Below are positions 45,645-54,339 of a DNA stretch of 64,000 nucleotides, piece after piece. The notes under the pieces were generated by a model, which worked only from the letters and a program-made list of their open reading frames with translations, searched no databases and was not told the DNA's origin. The DNA lies in contig JAEYNR010000084.1 of NCBI GenBank assembly GCA_023412475.1, forward strand, positions 1 through 64,000, read 5' to 3'. The translations under genes and the position numbers were made by a program. Numbering within the stretch: position 1 is the first letter of the stretch; each line of letters begins with the position of its first letter. Source of the DNA: Fibrobacterota bacterium (GTDB lineage: Bacteria > Fibrobacterota > Chitinivibrionia > Chitinivibrionales > Chitinispirillaceae).

Positions 45645-45673
45645 TTGATTGTCCAAAAAAAATCTGTTATAAT
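45645..45673 (+). promoter_or_regulatory. Consensus sigma-70 promoter just before the HD-GYP ATG (leaderless)
   Basis: TTGATT (45645-45650), a spacer of exactly 17 bases, and a perfect TATAAT (45668-45673). The ATG at 45680 is 7 bases after the -10, which is where transcription should begin. No ribosome site precedes the ATG, in agreement with a leaderless message. Confidence 0.75.
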
Positions 45674-45679
45674 GAATTC

Positions 45680-46864
45680 ATGAGTACTCACCAGAGAACT
45701 ATAGCCATTAACGCCCTTCGCCCAGGCATGTTCGTTTGTGATGTCTTTAATGATAAGAATGTTCTTCTTTTTTCCTCTAACACTTTTATTGCCGGATTTC
45801 ATCATATTGAGTACCTAAGAAAACAGGGCGTTTCTGCTGTTACTGTAATTTTTCAGGGCGAGAGAGCTGAAAAAGAGTCAATAGATCCTTTTAAGAAGTA
45901 CGAGGAGTTCAGAAAGCAAATAAAGCAGGCTGGTGCTGTTTGCAAGAGCACGCTCGATGCTGTTTGCTCCATGGCTTTGGCGGCAAAGGTGGGCAGATAT
46001 TTTTCCATAAAGGAAATGATCTCTCAGTTGCAGGATCTGGTTACCCAAATGGTAGAGCAACCCGATATTACTATAGCTGTTACTCAGATAAAAAATTACA
46101 GCGAACAGTTGTATGCCCATTCGGTAAATGTCTCTGTGTTAATGATCGGTTTTGCCTCTGTCTTGGGATATTCTGAAGAGCTTCTTTTGGAGGCAGGGAT
46201 AGCTGGAATACTACACGATATAGGCATGGTCAGATTACCAGAGGAGCTAATTCGCAGAGAGGGACTTCACACTCGTCAGGAGTTGGAATCCATAAAGAGG
46301 CATCCATTTTTTGGTTTGGAGATACTGCAGAAAATAAGAGATGGCTTACCGGCATCGGTAAGCCATGTTATTGCACAGCACCATGAACGCTTAAATGGAG
46401 GTGGGTATCCTAGATGCCTCAAGGGTGATCAGATTCAGCAGATGTCTATGCTTTGTGCTATTTCTGATGTTTATGACAGGCTGACCACTGTGGGGCCTGC
46501 TCAAAGGGGGTGTCTGCCGCAGGAGGCTTTGGCATTGATTTTTCAGGGGGCTGACGAGCAATATCCAAGAAAGTTGGTGGAGCATTTTACCAAGCTTATG
46601 GGCATTTACCCGGTGGGAAGCTTTGTGAAACTGGTGTCCGGTGAAATGGGACTGGTTATAAAAGTTAATAGGGATCATCTTTTATCGCCTCAAATGGTAA
46701 TGCTGTTTGACAAAGGTGGGCGGAGGATTGAAAAACTGCAGATACGGGATCTTTCCAGGAATGAAGAGAGTGAAAGAGAGTTCTGGAAGGTATCTTGCGC
46801 GTTGGATCCTGCCAATTTTGGTATTAATCCAGCAGATTTCTTTCACAATGATGTTGTAAATTAA
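45680..46864 (+). CDS. HD-GYP domain phosphodiesterase
   Basis: 394 residues. An N-terminal DUF3391-like part (INALRPGMFVCDVF), then an HD-GYP domain (about 150-300): HSVNVSVLMIGFASV, GILHDIGMVRLPEEL with the HD pair, IAQHHERLNGGGYPRCLKG with the GYP motif. It also has ISDVYDRLTT near 275. These enzymes hydrolyse cyclic di-GMP. The C-terminal 90 residues are extra and beta-rich (GSFVKLVSGEMGLVIKVN). A near-perfect promoter lies so close that the message is probably leaderless. A cyclic-di-GMP link with the exopolysaccharide genes is possible but not shown. Confidence 0.9.
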   Translation: MSTHQRTIAINALRPGMFVCDVFNDKNVLLFSSNTFIAGFHHIEYLRKQGVSAVTVIFQGERAEKESIDPFKKYEEFRKQIKQAGAVCKSTLDAVCSMALAAKVGRYFSIKEMISQLQDLVTQMVEQPDITIAVTQIKNYSEQLYAHSVNVSVLMIGFASVLGYSEELLLEAGIAGILHDIGMVRLPEELIRREGLHTRQELESIKRHPFFGLEILQKIRDGLPASVSHVIAQHHERLNGGGYPRCLKGDQIQQMSMLCAISDVYDRLTTVGPAQRGCLPQEALALIFQGADEQYPRKLVEHFTKLMGIYPVGSFVKLVSGEMGLVIKVNRDHLLSPQMVMLFDKGGRRIEKLQIRDLSRNEESEREFWKVSCALDPANFGINPADFFHNDVVN

Positions 46865-46964
46865 AGTCCATTGCGGAAATGAAAAAACACTTTTTTCTAC
46901 AGGGTTTATCTGATTCTATACTTAATTGTTATCCATTAATTAAATGTTGTTTTGGAAAGAATGA

Positions 46965-47924
46965 ATGAAAAGACATCTACTCTATTCTGAGGACAAACTC
47001 AGGGGTTTGCTTTATGGAACCTGGATAGGTGATGCTGCGGGTGCATCATTTGAAGGTTATGGACCGGATTTGATCCCATCGCTTGATTCTCAATATTTCA
47101 TCTCTCACCCTCCTGTGACTTATACGGATGACACCCAGATGACCATTTCGGTTTTGGAGGAGATGGTGGAAAATGGGGAAATAATTCAAGAGTCTTTAAG
47201 GGAGCGGTTTCTCAAGAGGTTCTCTCCGTGGAGGCATTACAGTGGAGGGATGTTGGAGGTGATTGAGCGGTGGCGAAGTGGAGAGCACACAGGGAGTGTT
47301 GCCAGAAGTTTATATGGAGGAATGGGCAGCTTTGGTGATGGTGCGGCTATGAGAGTGGCACCAATCAGTGCATTCTTCTCTACAAAATCAATAGAGGATT
47401 TTATACACCAGGTAAGACTCTGTTCGAGTTTGACCCATACTCATCCTTATGGAATCTCGGGGGCTGTGCTGCAGGGTTACGCCGTGCTATTAGCTTTAAA
47501 TGGGGTTTCACCTGAAGACTGGCTTGCCCGGTTTTATGAATTAGAGATCGAGAGTGCTTATAAAATCAAGCTGGGTGATGTTGCCAGAGCTCTTAAATAT
47601 CAGGCTTCAGCCCATGAGAGTGTGAGACTGGTTGGAAATGGATCAGATGCCTTGGATGCGGTTTGTGCTGCAATTTACTCTTTTCTTCGAAACCCCTCTT
47701 CATTTGAAGATTCCATCATTTTTGCTATTTCTATGGGGGGAGATACCGATACCATTGCCGCGATGACTGGAGCTATTGCTGGGGCATTCTGGGGGTATAA
47801 ACGTATACCGTCCTGGTTTATTGGCAGTCTGGAAAATGGAAAGGATGGTATAATAATTGTAGAAAAACTGATTAATGAGGCGGTTGAAAATATTCGGAGG
47901 GGAGAGGATTCGAACCTCCGGTAG
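46965..47924 (+). CDS. ADP-ribosylglycohydrolase family protein
   Basis: 319 residues. The metal-binding motifs are GTWIGDAAGASFEGY near residue 18, YTDDTQMTI near 51, and GGDTDTIAAMTGAIAGA near 258. This is the DraG/ARH fold, which removes ADP-ribose from proteins, nucleic acids or small molecules. With NifA-like, GlnK and Amt proteins elsewhere in the window a DraG role is tempting, but there is no nitrogenase here and the link is speculative. The last ten codons run into tRNA-Ser on the opposite strand, so the native end may be altered. Confidence 0.87.
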   Translation: MKRHLLYSEDKLRGLLYGTWIGDAAGASFEGYGPDLIPSLDSQYFISHPPVTYTDDTQMTISVLEEMVENGEIIQESLRERFLKRFSPWRHYSGGMLEVIERWRSGEHTGSVARSLYGGMGSFGDGAAMRVAPISAFFSTKSIEDFIHQVRLCSSLTHTHPYGISGAVLQGYAVLLALNGVSPEDWLARFYELEIESAYKIKLGDVARALKYQASAHESVRLVGNGSDALDAVCAAIYSFLRNPSSFEDSIIFAISMGGDTDTIAAMTGAIAGAFWGYKRIPSWFIGSLENGKDGIIIVEKLINEAVENIRRGEDSNLR

Positions 47925-47982
47925 GGTTACCCCTACGCAGGTTTAGCAAACCTGTGCCTTAAGCCGACTCGGCCACCCCTCC
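47895..47982 (-). tRNA. tRNA-Ser (anticodon GCU)
   Basis: On the minus strand: acceptor GGAGGGG (from 47982) pairs with CCCCTCC (to 47896), discriminator G at 47895. D-arm GTGGCCGAGTCGGC, anticodon stem CAGG/CCTG around TTTGCTAAA with anticodon GCT, a long variable arm (TAGGGGTAACCCTA), and T-arm GGTTCGAATCC. The long variable arm and the GCU anticodon fix serine (AGC/AGU). The 3' CCA is not encoded. Length 88 bases. The last 30 bases lie in the 3' end of the ADP-ribosylglycohydrolase ORF, on the other strand. Confidence 0.95.
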
Positions 47983-47989
47983 AGAATTT

Positions 47990-48300
47990 ATTGGAATGTC
48001 TAAAATAAATTGGTTGGCTGGACAAAACAAGCTAATTTATAATTTTATTTTTTTTAAAGGCCCCTATTCTTGATCGGAACTGCAAATCAGCCTTAAGTGT
48101 CATGTTATTATATGCTTACTATTTTGAACTCATTATCAGCGGAAATATATTTTATAGTGTACTGTAATTGGATATGAATGTATAATTACATCGAAGCACG
48201 CTGATTTCGGCTTTTAATTTCTTATATTATTGCTGTCGAAACTTATGCTTTCTCTTCATTCCGGAGTATTTTCCGGATAACATCGAATTTTAAATATTCA
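47990..48300. other. AT-rich spacer before the phosphorylase homologue
   Basis: About 310 bases with no gene. TCCGGA-GTATTTT-CCGGA near 48262-48278 forms a short hairpin. It must hold the promoter for the glgP-like/ptsI operon and for tRNA-Ser, but I could not pick them out. Confidence 0.35.
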
Positions 48301-48325
48301 GTTTTTCGCATGGAGTGCGAAAAAC
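48301..48325 (+). promoter_or_regulatory. Perfect 10-bp hairpin in the leader of the phosphorylase homologue
   Basis: GTTTTTCGCA (48301-48310) and TGCGAAAAAC (48316-48325) around loop TGGAG. It lies 24 bases before the ATG at 48350 and close to its AGGAGA ribosome site, so it could affect translation or mRNA stability. It could also be a terminator-like element. Confidence 0.5.
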
Positions 48326-48349
48326 TTCAGAGTGTATTTCAGGAGAAAT

Positions 48350-50755
48350 ATGGAAAGTAACGACTTCAAGGATGCTTTTTATCGATATCTCCGTTATTTT
48401 CTAGCCAAAGATGACACTTCTGCCACTTCATATGACAAATATATGGCTCTTGCTTATGCTGTCAGAAGTGAATTGGTTGATAGCTGGATCAAGACTACAA
48501 ATAATTATCGTGAGCAAAATGTTAAAAGAGTGTACTACATGTCTATGGAGTATGTCTTTGGTAAAAACCTGCGCCATAATATGGTCAACCTGGGCATTGA
48601 ATCTCCATTTACTACCGCAGTTCATTCCTTAGGTTATTCTATAGAAGAGTTATATACGCAGGAAGATGATTTCGAACTGGGGTATGCTGGCAAAGGGCGC
48701 CAGGCAGTCTGTTTGCTAGAGTCTCTGGCCACATTAGGATTGCCTACAATGGCGTATGGGTTGCGCTATGATTATGCCCAATTTCAGCAGGACATTAAAA
48801 ATGGAATTCAGGTGGAACGTCCTTACGATTGGCTGCATAGGGGACACCCCTGGGAAATTGTCAGACCTGAATATTCTTGTAGTGTAGGCTTTGCAGGAGA
48901 GTGTTACCCCGGTGATCCGCTCAGTTCACTGGGGCCTTATGAATGGAAAGCATCTGAGCAGGTCCACGCAATACCCTATGATGTACCTATAGCGGGCTAC
49001 CGCAACAATATCGTCAATACACTTCGATTATGGTCCGCTCGTGCTTCCGAAGAGTTCCTTCCCGATTATTCAAACCATGGAGATTATGTGCGAGCTTGTG
49101 AGGAAAAGTCCCAGCTTGGCCGTATAACCAAGGTGCTTTTTCCAGAAGAAGATATACGCAGGGTGACTGAACTGCGGATGAAACAGCAGTTTTTCTTTGT
49201 CAGTGCCGCACTTCAAGATATAATACGGCGCTACAAAATTTCTAATAAAGATATTACAGAACTGGATAAAAAAGTCGTTATTCAGTTAAATGGGAGCCGT
49301 TGTGCCTTGGCTATTCCAGAGTTGATGAGGATTCTTATAGATAAAGAGAAAGTACCCTGGGATCAAGCCTGGAAAATCACCAGAAATGTCTTTGCCTACA
49401 CCAGCAATGCCGTCCTTAAGGATAATCTTGAGACCTGGCCAGTCTACAAAGTGGCACAGATTCTGCCCCGCCACATGCAGATACTTTTTGATATTAACCA
49501 GATACACTTGGAAGATGTTCGGCAAAATTATAGCGGTGATGCTGATGTGATAAGGGATTTGTCTCTTATCGAAGAGGGTGAAGTAAAAAGGATTCGTCTG
49601 GCAAGTCTGGCTGTAATGGGCTCATTTTCTGTAAATGGAGTTTCCAGAGAACAGTCTGAGATTTTGAAGCGAAGACTCTTTCCGGCTTTTTCTTCTCATT
49701 TTACAGAAAAATTCTGCAACAAGACTGCAGGGATAGCTCACCGTCGCTGGTTGTTGTGCGCAAATCCCAGATTATCTGAGCTGATCAGCTCCGCAATTGG
49801 AGAAAAATGGATCAGAGATCCTATGGCATTAGCGGAGCTGGAAAAATTTGCAGATGATTCTGAATTTCTACTTTCTTTGCAAAAAATTAAATTCCAGGCC
49901 AAAGAGTGTTTAGCTTCCTGTCTAAAAGAGTTTTCTCTGGCAATTGATGATCGCTCGGTTATGTTTGATATTCAAAGTGGTAAAATTCATCCTTATAAGC
50001 GTCAGGTTCTCCATATATTACACATTCTGCACAGATATTTGCAGATCAAATCGGGAGAATCCTTAAAGTGTAAAAGACTTCATGTTTTTGCAGGAAAGGC
50101 CTCACCTTCCGATTTTCTGGCAAAACAGGTCATTCATCTTATTAATGTTACAAAAAACCTGGTTAATAATGATCCTGAAATAAATAAACAGATGCAAGTC
50201 ATTTTTATTCCCAATTTCGGTATGAGCTGGGCTGAAAGAATTCTCCCTGCTGCCGATCTTTCAGAGCAGATTGCAACAGCATCATTTGAAGCTGGTGGTA
50301 CATTCAATATGAAATTTGCTTTTAATGGCACTTACACCATCGCCAGCCGATGTGGATCCAACCTGGAATTGGCAGAGAAGGTTGGTTTGAGGAATATTTC
50401 TCTTTTCGGGAAAATCTCTGAAGATCTGCACAATATTGACGATTACCGGCCACAGGAGTATCTGCAGAGTGATTCTCGATTAACCGACATTTTTTCACTG
50501 TTGGAAAGTCTTTTGCCTTCCTTATCTGATGGATCTACAATCTATCCACTGATCTCCTCTTTGCGTGATAATGACCGATATTTTGTACTGCTTGATTTTG
50601 CTGATTATGTGCAGAAACAGGAATCAATAGATCAGTTGTTTGCTGACAAAAAGATGTGGTCCAGAGCGTGTCTTCTAAATATTGCACGTTCAGGGTATTT
50701 CTCCTCAGACAGAGCCACTTTAGAATATGCGCGTGAAATCTGGAAAGTGATATGA
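48350..50755 (+). CDS. Glycogen/alpha-glucan phosphorylase homologue with altered active site
   Basis: 801 residues from the ATG at 48350 (AGGAGA before it; a GTG at 48332 would add six). The GT35 fold is recognisable throughout: RVYYMSMEYVFGKNLRHNM, SLATLGLPTMAYGLRYDYAQF, YDVPIAGYRNNIVNTLRLWS, CALAIPELMRILIDKE, LPRHMQILFDIN, ADLSEQIATASFEAGGTFNM. The PLP lysine is kept (Lys655 in GTFNMKF), as is Lys550 (IHPYKRQ). Yet canonical active-site stretches are altered: the LNDTHP histidine is Arg317 here (LNGSRC), the glycine-rich GNGGLGRLA is GKGRQAVCL, KRIHEYKRQ is GKIHPYKRQ, and the segment after the PLP lysine is TIASRCGSN instead of TIGTxDGAN. So it may be a regulatory or otherwise altered member. 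It overlaps ptsI by 4 bases. Confidence 0.88.
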   Translation: MESNDFKDAFYRYLRYFLAKDDTSATSYDKYMALAYAVRSELVDSWIKTTNNYREQNVKRVYYMSMEYVFGKNLRHNMVNLGIESPFTTAVHSLGYSIEELYTQEDDFELGYAGKGRQAVCLLESLATLGLPTMAYGLRYDYAQFQQDIKNGIQVERPYDWLHRGHPWEIVRPEYSCSVGFAGECYPGDPLSSLGPYEWKASEQVHAIPYDVPIAGYRNNIVNTLRLWSARASEEFLPDYSNHGDYVRACEEKSQLGRITKVLFPEEDIRRVTELRMKQQFFFVSAALQDIIRRYKISNKDITELDKKVVIQLNGSRCALAIPELMRILIDKEKVPWDQAWKITRNVFAYTSNAVLKDNLETWPVYKVAQILPRHMQILFDINQIHLEDVRQNYSGDADVIRDLSLIEEGEVKRIRLASLAVMGSFSVNGVSREQSEILKRRLFPAFSSHFTEKFCNKTAGIAHRRWLLCANPRLSELISSAIGEKWIRDPMALAELEKFADDSEFLLSLQKIKFQAKECLASCLKEFSLAIDDRSVMFDIQSGKIHPYKRQVLHILHILHRYLQIKSGESLKCKRLHVFAGKASPSDFLAKQVIHLINVTKNLVNNDPEINKQMQVIFIPNFGMSWAERILPAADLSEQIATASFEAGGTFNMKFAFNGTYTIASRCGSNLELAEKVGLRNISLFGKISEDLHNIDDYRPQEYLQSDSRLTDIFSLLESLLPSLSDGSTIYPLISSLRDNDRYFVLLDFADYVQKQESIDQLFADKKMWSRACLLNIARSGYFSSDRATLEYAREIWKVI

Positions 50756-52503
50756 AAAAAGAGTCAAAACTAACTGGCATACCTGTGGTGTCTGGCTGGG
50801 GAATGGGGTCTGCTTATTTTGTGGGGAGAGCAGTTCAGCAAACATCCACCGTTTCTATTTCCCGGCAGGATGTAGGCGATGAGATCATGCGGTTCAACGA
50901 GATCAGAGAGCGTGCAAAAAAAGACTACCGGCAATATATTACTGATCTCGGGGGATCCTCCACTGTTGATGTCTCCATACTCAATATTTATGAACACATT
51001 CTGGATGATCCTGCGTTTATAGGGCAGGTTGTAGAGACCATTTCAACAAAACTCTATGACCTGGAGACCGCTATCCGATTAGTTTCCAATGATTTTATTA
51101 AGCGCTTTGACTCTGCCGGAACTACCTACTTTAAAGAACGAAGTAGTGATATAGTAGAAATCTGCGAAAAACTGATCTCCTATCTTTATCAGGATGATGG
51201 CAGAACAAAAACTTTTATCGAACCAGTTGTTCTGGTTGTGCTTAGAACCTTTACTCCTACTGATATCCTCTCCTACGATAAATCAAAAATTCAGGCTGTG
51301 GTTACTGCCAGCGGTGGAAAGACTTCTCACGCTGCAATCCTTGCCCGTTCATATTCTATTCCGGTCGTATCTGGAATCCGAAACATTGCTGAAAATATTA
51401 GACCTGGCGATCATGTTCTGGTTGATGCAGAAAAAGGGGTTGTATATGTGCGCCCTGTCTCTGCGGTTATAAGCAGATATAAAAGGCAGGCATTTGATGA
51501 AAAAGCCTTTGAGAGGCTGAAAACAAAGTGGCGAAGACCAGTTTATACCACTGATGGCGTTCAAATCGATGTACTGGCAAATATCTCTTTACCAGAAGAT
51601 GTAGATGATGCAAACGATTTTGGCTCAGATGGCATAGGGCTGGTTCGAACCGAATACCTTCTGTCAAACAGAAAGGAAATGCCTTCAGAAGATGCGCAGT
51701 ATGAATACTATAAGAAAATCCTGGAGAAAACAAAGAAGAAACACTGTGTTATCCGTCTGATGGATATAGGTGGAGATAAGGTACCTCAGTTCTTTGACAT
51801 GCCTATGGAATTCAATCCATTTATGGGATGGAGGGCTATCCGGATATTTCTGGAAAGAAGAGATATTTTTGAGACCCAGATAGCTGCAATCATGAAAGCT
51901 GGGATTAACCACGACTATTCTATAATGATGCCTATGGTTACCACTTTGCAAGAGTGGTTGGAAGCTAAGGCTGTTATCGCTCAGGTTGCCATGAAGTTAG
52001 ATATAAAAATGCCTAAATGTGGAGTTCTTTTTGAGGTTCCTCTGGCCATAATGGAAATGGAAACATTTATGAAAGAGATTGATTTTGCTTCTGTTGGCAC
52101 TAATGATCTCATTCAGTATCTCAGTGCGGCAGACCGCAACAATGCAAAGGTAAACTATCTATACAATCCTATTGAACCTGCCTTTCTGAGAATCATCCAG
52201 AATGCCATAAAATGTGCAAATGATAATGGAATGCCTCTTTCGATCTGTGGGGAAATGGCAGGGAATCCTCTGCACACAGTGCTGCTTGTTGGTTTGGGGT
52301 TGCGCAGATTCAGTGTGATCCCACGCAGTATTCCTCTAATTAAGGAGTTGATTGCCAATATAAGCTTTGCAGAAGCTGCTGAAAGCATCTCTCATATCGA
52401 AGCAATAGAGTCAACTGAAGATATGTCTCACTGGCTTAAAAATCTCAATAAGCGTCTTCTTGGTGATGTGCTTCAGAAACTGCCTGTGACCGTTGATGTA
52501 TAA
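50752..52503 (+). CDS. ptsI: PTS enzyme I (phosphoenolpyruvate-protein phosphotransferase)
   Basis: 583 residues. The active-site histidine is His193 in GGKTSHAAI, the C-terminal half has GIGLVRTEYLL near 297, LMDIGGDK near 335, FASVGTNDLIQY near 445 and CGEMAG with the conserved cysteine near 500. It takes phosphate from PEP and passes it to HPr. No HPr gene is in the window; the IIA protein at 6517 is a possible distal partner. It starts inside the end of the phosphorylase homologue (ATGA), so the two are translated together. Confidence 0.96.
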   Translation: MKKESKLTGIPVVSGWGMGSAYFVGRAVQQTSTVSISRQDVGDEIMRFNEIRERAKKDYRQYITDLGGSSTVDVSILNIYEHILDDPAFIGQVVETISTKLYDLETAIRLVSNDFIKRFDSAGTTYFKERSSDIVEICEKLISYLYQDDGRTKTFIEPVVLVVLRTFTPTDILSYDKSKIQAVVTASGGKTSHAAILARSYSIPVVSGIRNIAENIRPGDHVLVDAEKGVVYVRPVSAVISRYKRQAFDEKAFERLKTKWRRPVYTTDGVQIDVLANISLPEDVDDANDFGSDGIGLVRTEYLLSNRKEMPSEDAQYEYYKKILEKTKKKHCVIRLMDIGGDKVPQFFDMPMEFNPFMGWRAIRIFLERRDIFETQIAAIMKAGINHDYSIMMPMVTTLQEWLEAKAVIAQVAMKLDIKMPKCGVLFEVPLAIMEMETFMKEIDFASVGTNDLIQYLSAADRNNAKVNYLYNPIEPAFLRIIQNAIKCANDNGMPLSICGEMAGNPLHTVLLVGLGLRRFSVIPRSIPLIKELIANISFAEAAESISHIEAIESTEDMSHWLKNLNKRLLGDVLQKLPVTVDV

Positions 52504-52510
52504 AGCTTTT

Positions 52511-53062
52511 TCAGGTTCGTTCCATACCAATTAATCTGAGAAATTCATTTCGCGTATCGCTATCAGCTCTAAAGCTCCCTAACATAGCCGAAGTGATCAT
52601 CTTTGAGTTCTGCTTTGATACTCCTCTCATCATCATACAAAGATGTTGAGCTTCGATTACTACTCCTACTCCCTCGGCATTGATGGGCTCAATTAAGGAA
52701 GCGGCTATCTGCTGAGTGAGTCGTTCCTGGACCTGAAGTCTTCTTGAGAAGCAGTCAACCAGTCGTGCAAGTTTGCTTACCCCATAGATGCGATCCTGGG
52801 CTATATAACCGATGTGACATTTACCAAAAAAGGGCAGCATATGGTGCTCACACATACTATAGACTTCAATATCCCGCACTATTATCATGTGATTGCATTC
52901 TTCGTGAAATATGGCTTTCTTTATTATCTCACCGGGGTCTTGTGTATACCCCTGCATAAGGTGTTTGTAAGCACTGCAGACCCTTTTGGGAGTATCTAAC
53001 AAGCCTTCTCTTTTGGGATCTTCACCTATAAATGTCAATATCTGCCGAACTGCTTCTTCCAT
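52511..53062 (-). CDS. folE: GTP cyclohydrolase I
   Basis: 183 residues, type I. Zinc ligands: Cys and His in MCEHHMLPFFG near 72-80 and Cys in AQHLCMMMRGV near 143. Also DTPKRVCSAY near 23 and the family's GLLDTPKR. It makes dihydroneopterin triphosphate for folate. It converges on ptsI, with 7 bases between the stops. The start follows TAGCAATGG, a weak ribosome site. Confidence 0.96.
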   Translation of the reverse strand: MEEAVRQILTFIGEDPKREGLLDTPKRVCSAYKHLMQGYTQDPGEIIKKAIFHEECNHMIIVRDIEVYSMCEHHMLPFFGKCHIGYIAQDRIYGVSKLARLVDCFSRRLQVQERLTQQIAASLIEPINAEGVGVVIEAQHLCMMMRGVSKQNSKMITSAMLGSFRADSDTRNEFLRLIGMERT

Positions 53063-53321
53063 TGCTAATCACACTTTCCATACTGAGACCGATATTCTAT
53101 GAAACTCAAAACCATACGATTTTGAAGTGTTTAAAAATAAACAAATACGCAATTGATCAGCAAATGATGTTCAGATCAGTTGGTGAGAATGATTACTTTT
53201 TATATTGTGGCATTACTATTTTTAATGGGAATTTAATCAATTTCGGAGTAATGTTTTTATCTCTCAGTTCGTTAAATTTTTTAATACTCAGCTCTACCGG
53301 ATAGATACTAGGAGACAAAGG

Positions 53322-54311
53322 ATGCGTACCTCAAAGAAAACTTCCACAAGATCATCTCTTATTAAAAGTGCAGTATTTTTAGCAATTCTTGTCTGCTGTT
53401 TTTACATGGTCAGCCATTTTAGTCGTCATGGACTTCCTGGCAATATTTCAAGCTTTATTAATACCGATGCCGATGTTACCCGTCAGAAAATAGCTCAGAT
53501 GACCGAAGCTCAGCAGGATAGCATCAGGAAGGCGGTTGCAGGGTTCTGGACTAGTGAGTTTGAGAACCAAAATGGTACTGTAAGAAAGTCTAATCATCTG
53601 GAAATTCTAGACAATGGAATTATCTGGCAGGTAATTAACTGGGCTGTAACATTTCCGTCTGAAGACACTCTGTCGATGTATCTGACGCGCAACGGCTATC
53701 TTATTCCTTATGGGAAAAGGTCCGATAGAAGCGGTTATGCATGTGATGTGAGGATCATCCGCCAGACCTTTATTGTTGGTACCGATACCTGTTATGGAGC
53801 GAGTCAGGCCGATGAGCTTTGGTCGATAGAAAAAACTCCTGATGCCCTGATATGTAATAATCGCAGCTTTAATAGCTACACCGACAAACTTGAGGAGTTT
53901 TTCCCCCAGGGTATGATTGATCTGGTTGACAAGCTTATTTCAACCGGTTGCCCCCCGGGCTATAATCTGCAGAATTATGCAAGGGATGCAATCATTGCAC
54001 AGCTTCAGAATCTGGCTCCAATAGAATTTAAAAATGAAACAATGCATCAGTGGATCAGCCATTATTATGCACCGTTGATAGTAGATGACATTTTGTATTC
54101 TCAAATGCTTTTTTCTATTCCAGAAAGTCTGACAGTCTCCTTTGGTATCTCTGCAGATGGTAAAGTAACTGGATCCCGGATTAAATCAGGAGTTTCAGGC
54201 CGGGTTAGCCAGTTGATAATGCAAAGCTTAAACGGGTGGGAATTCCCCAGGCATAATAATAGCGTGAAAGTACCCACGATAGATTATAAATTTCATCTTT
54301 CGGGTAATTAG
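53322..54311 (+). CDS. Single-helix exported protein with TonB-C/AgmX-like end, function unknown
   Basis: 329 residues. A signal anchor at residues about 14-33, then a beta-rich middle (VINWAVTFPSEDTLSMYL), two cysteines at about 138-158 that could pair, and a C-terminal stretch LTVSFGISADGKVTGSRI, then ISQLIMQSLNGWEFP-type sequence resembling the last strands of TonB/AgmX domains. GGAGACAAAGG precedes the ATG. No family match I can name. It precedes the aldo-keto reductase by 28 bases. Confidence 0.6.
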   Translation: MRTSKKTSTRSSLIKSAVFLAILVCCFYMVSHFSRHGLPGNISSFINTDADVTRQKIAQMTEAQQDSIRKAVAGFWTSEFENQNGTVRKSNHLEILDNGIIWQVINWAVTFPSEDTLSMYLTRNGYLIPYGKRSDRSGYACDVRIIRQTFIVGTDTCYGASQADELWSIEKTPDALICNNRSFNSYTDKLEEFFPQGMIDLVDKLISTGCPPGYNLQNYARDAIIAQLQNLAPIEFKNETMHQWISHYYAPLIVDDILYSQMLFSIPESLTVSFGISADGKVTGSRIKSGVSGRVSQLIMQSLNGWEFPRHNNSVKVPTIDYKFHLSGN

Positions 54312-54339
54312 CAGATCGACTCGGGAAGAGTTAATTCCT

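Noticed and set aside
46965..47924. DraG (nitrogenase reactivating enzyme) as the specific call
   Set aside because: The fold is right, but there is no draT or nif gene, so only the family is claimed.
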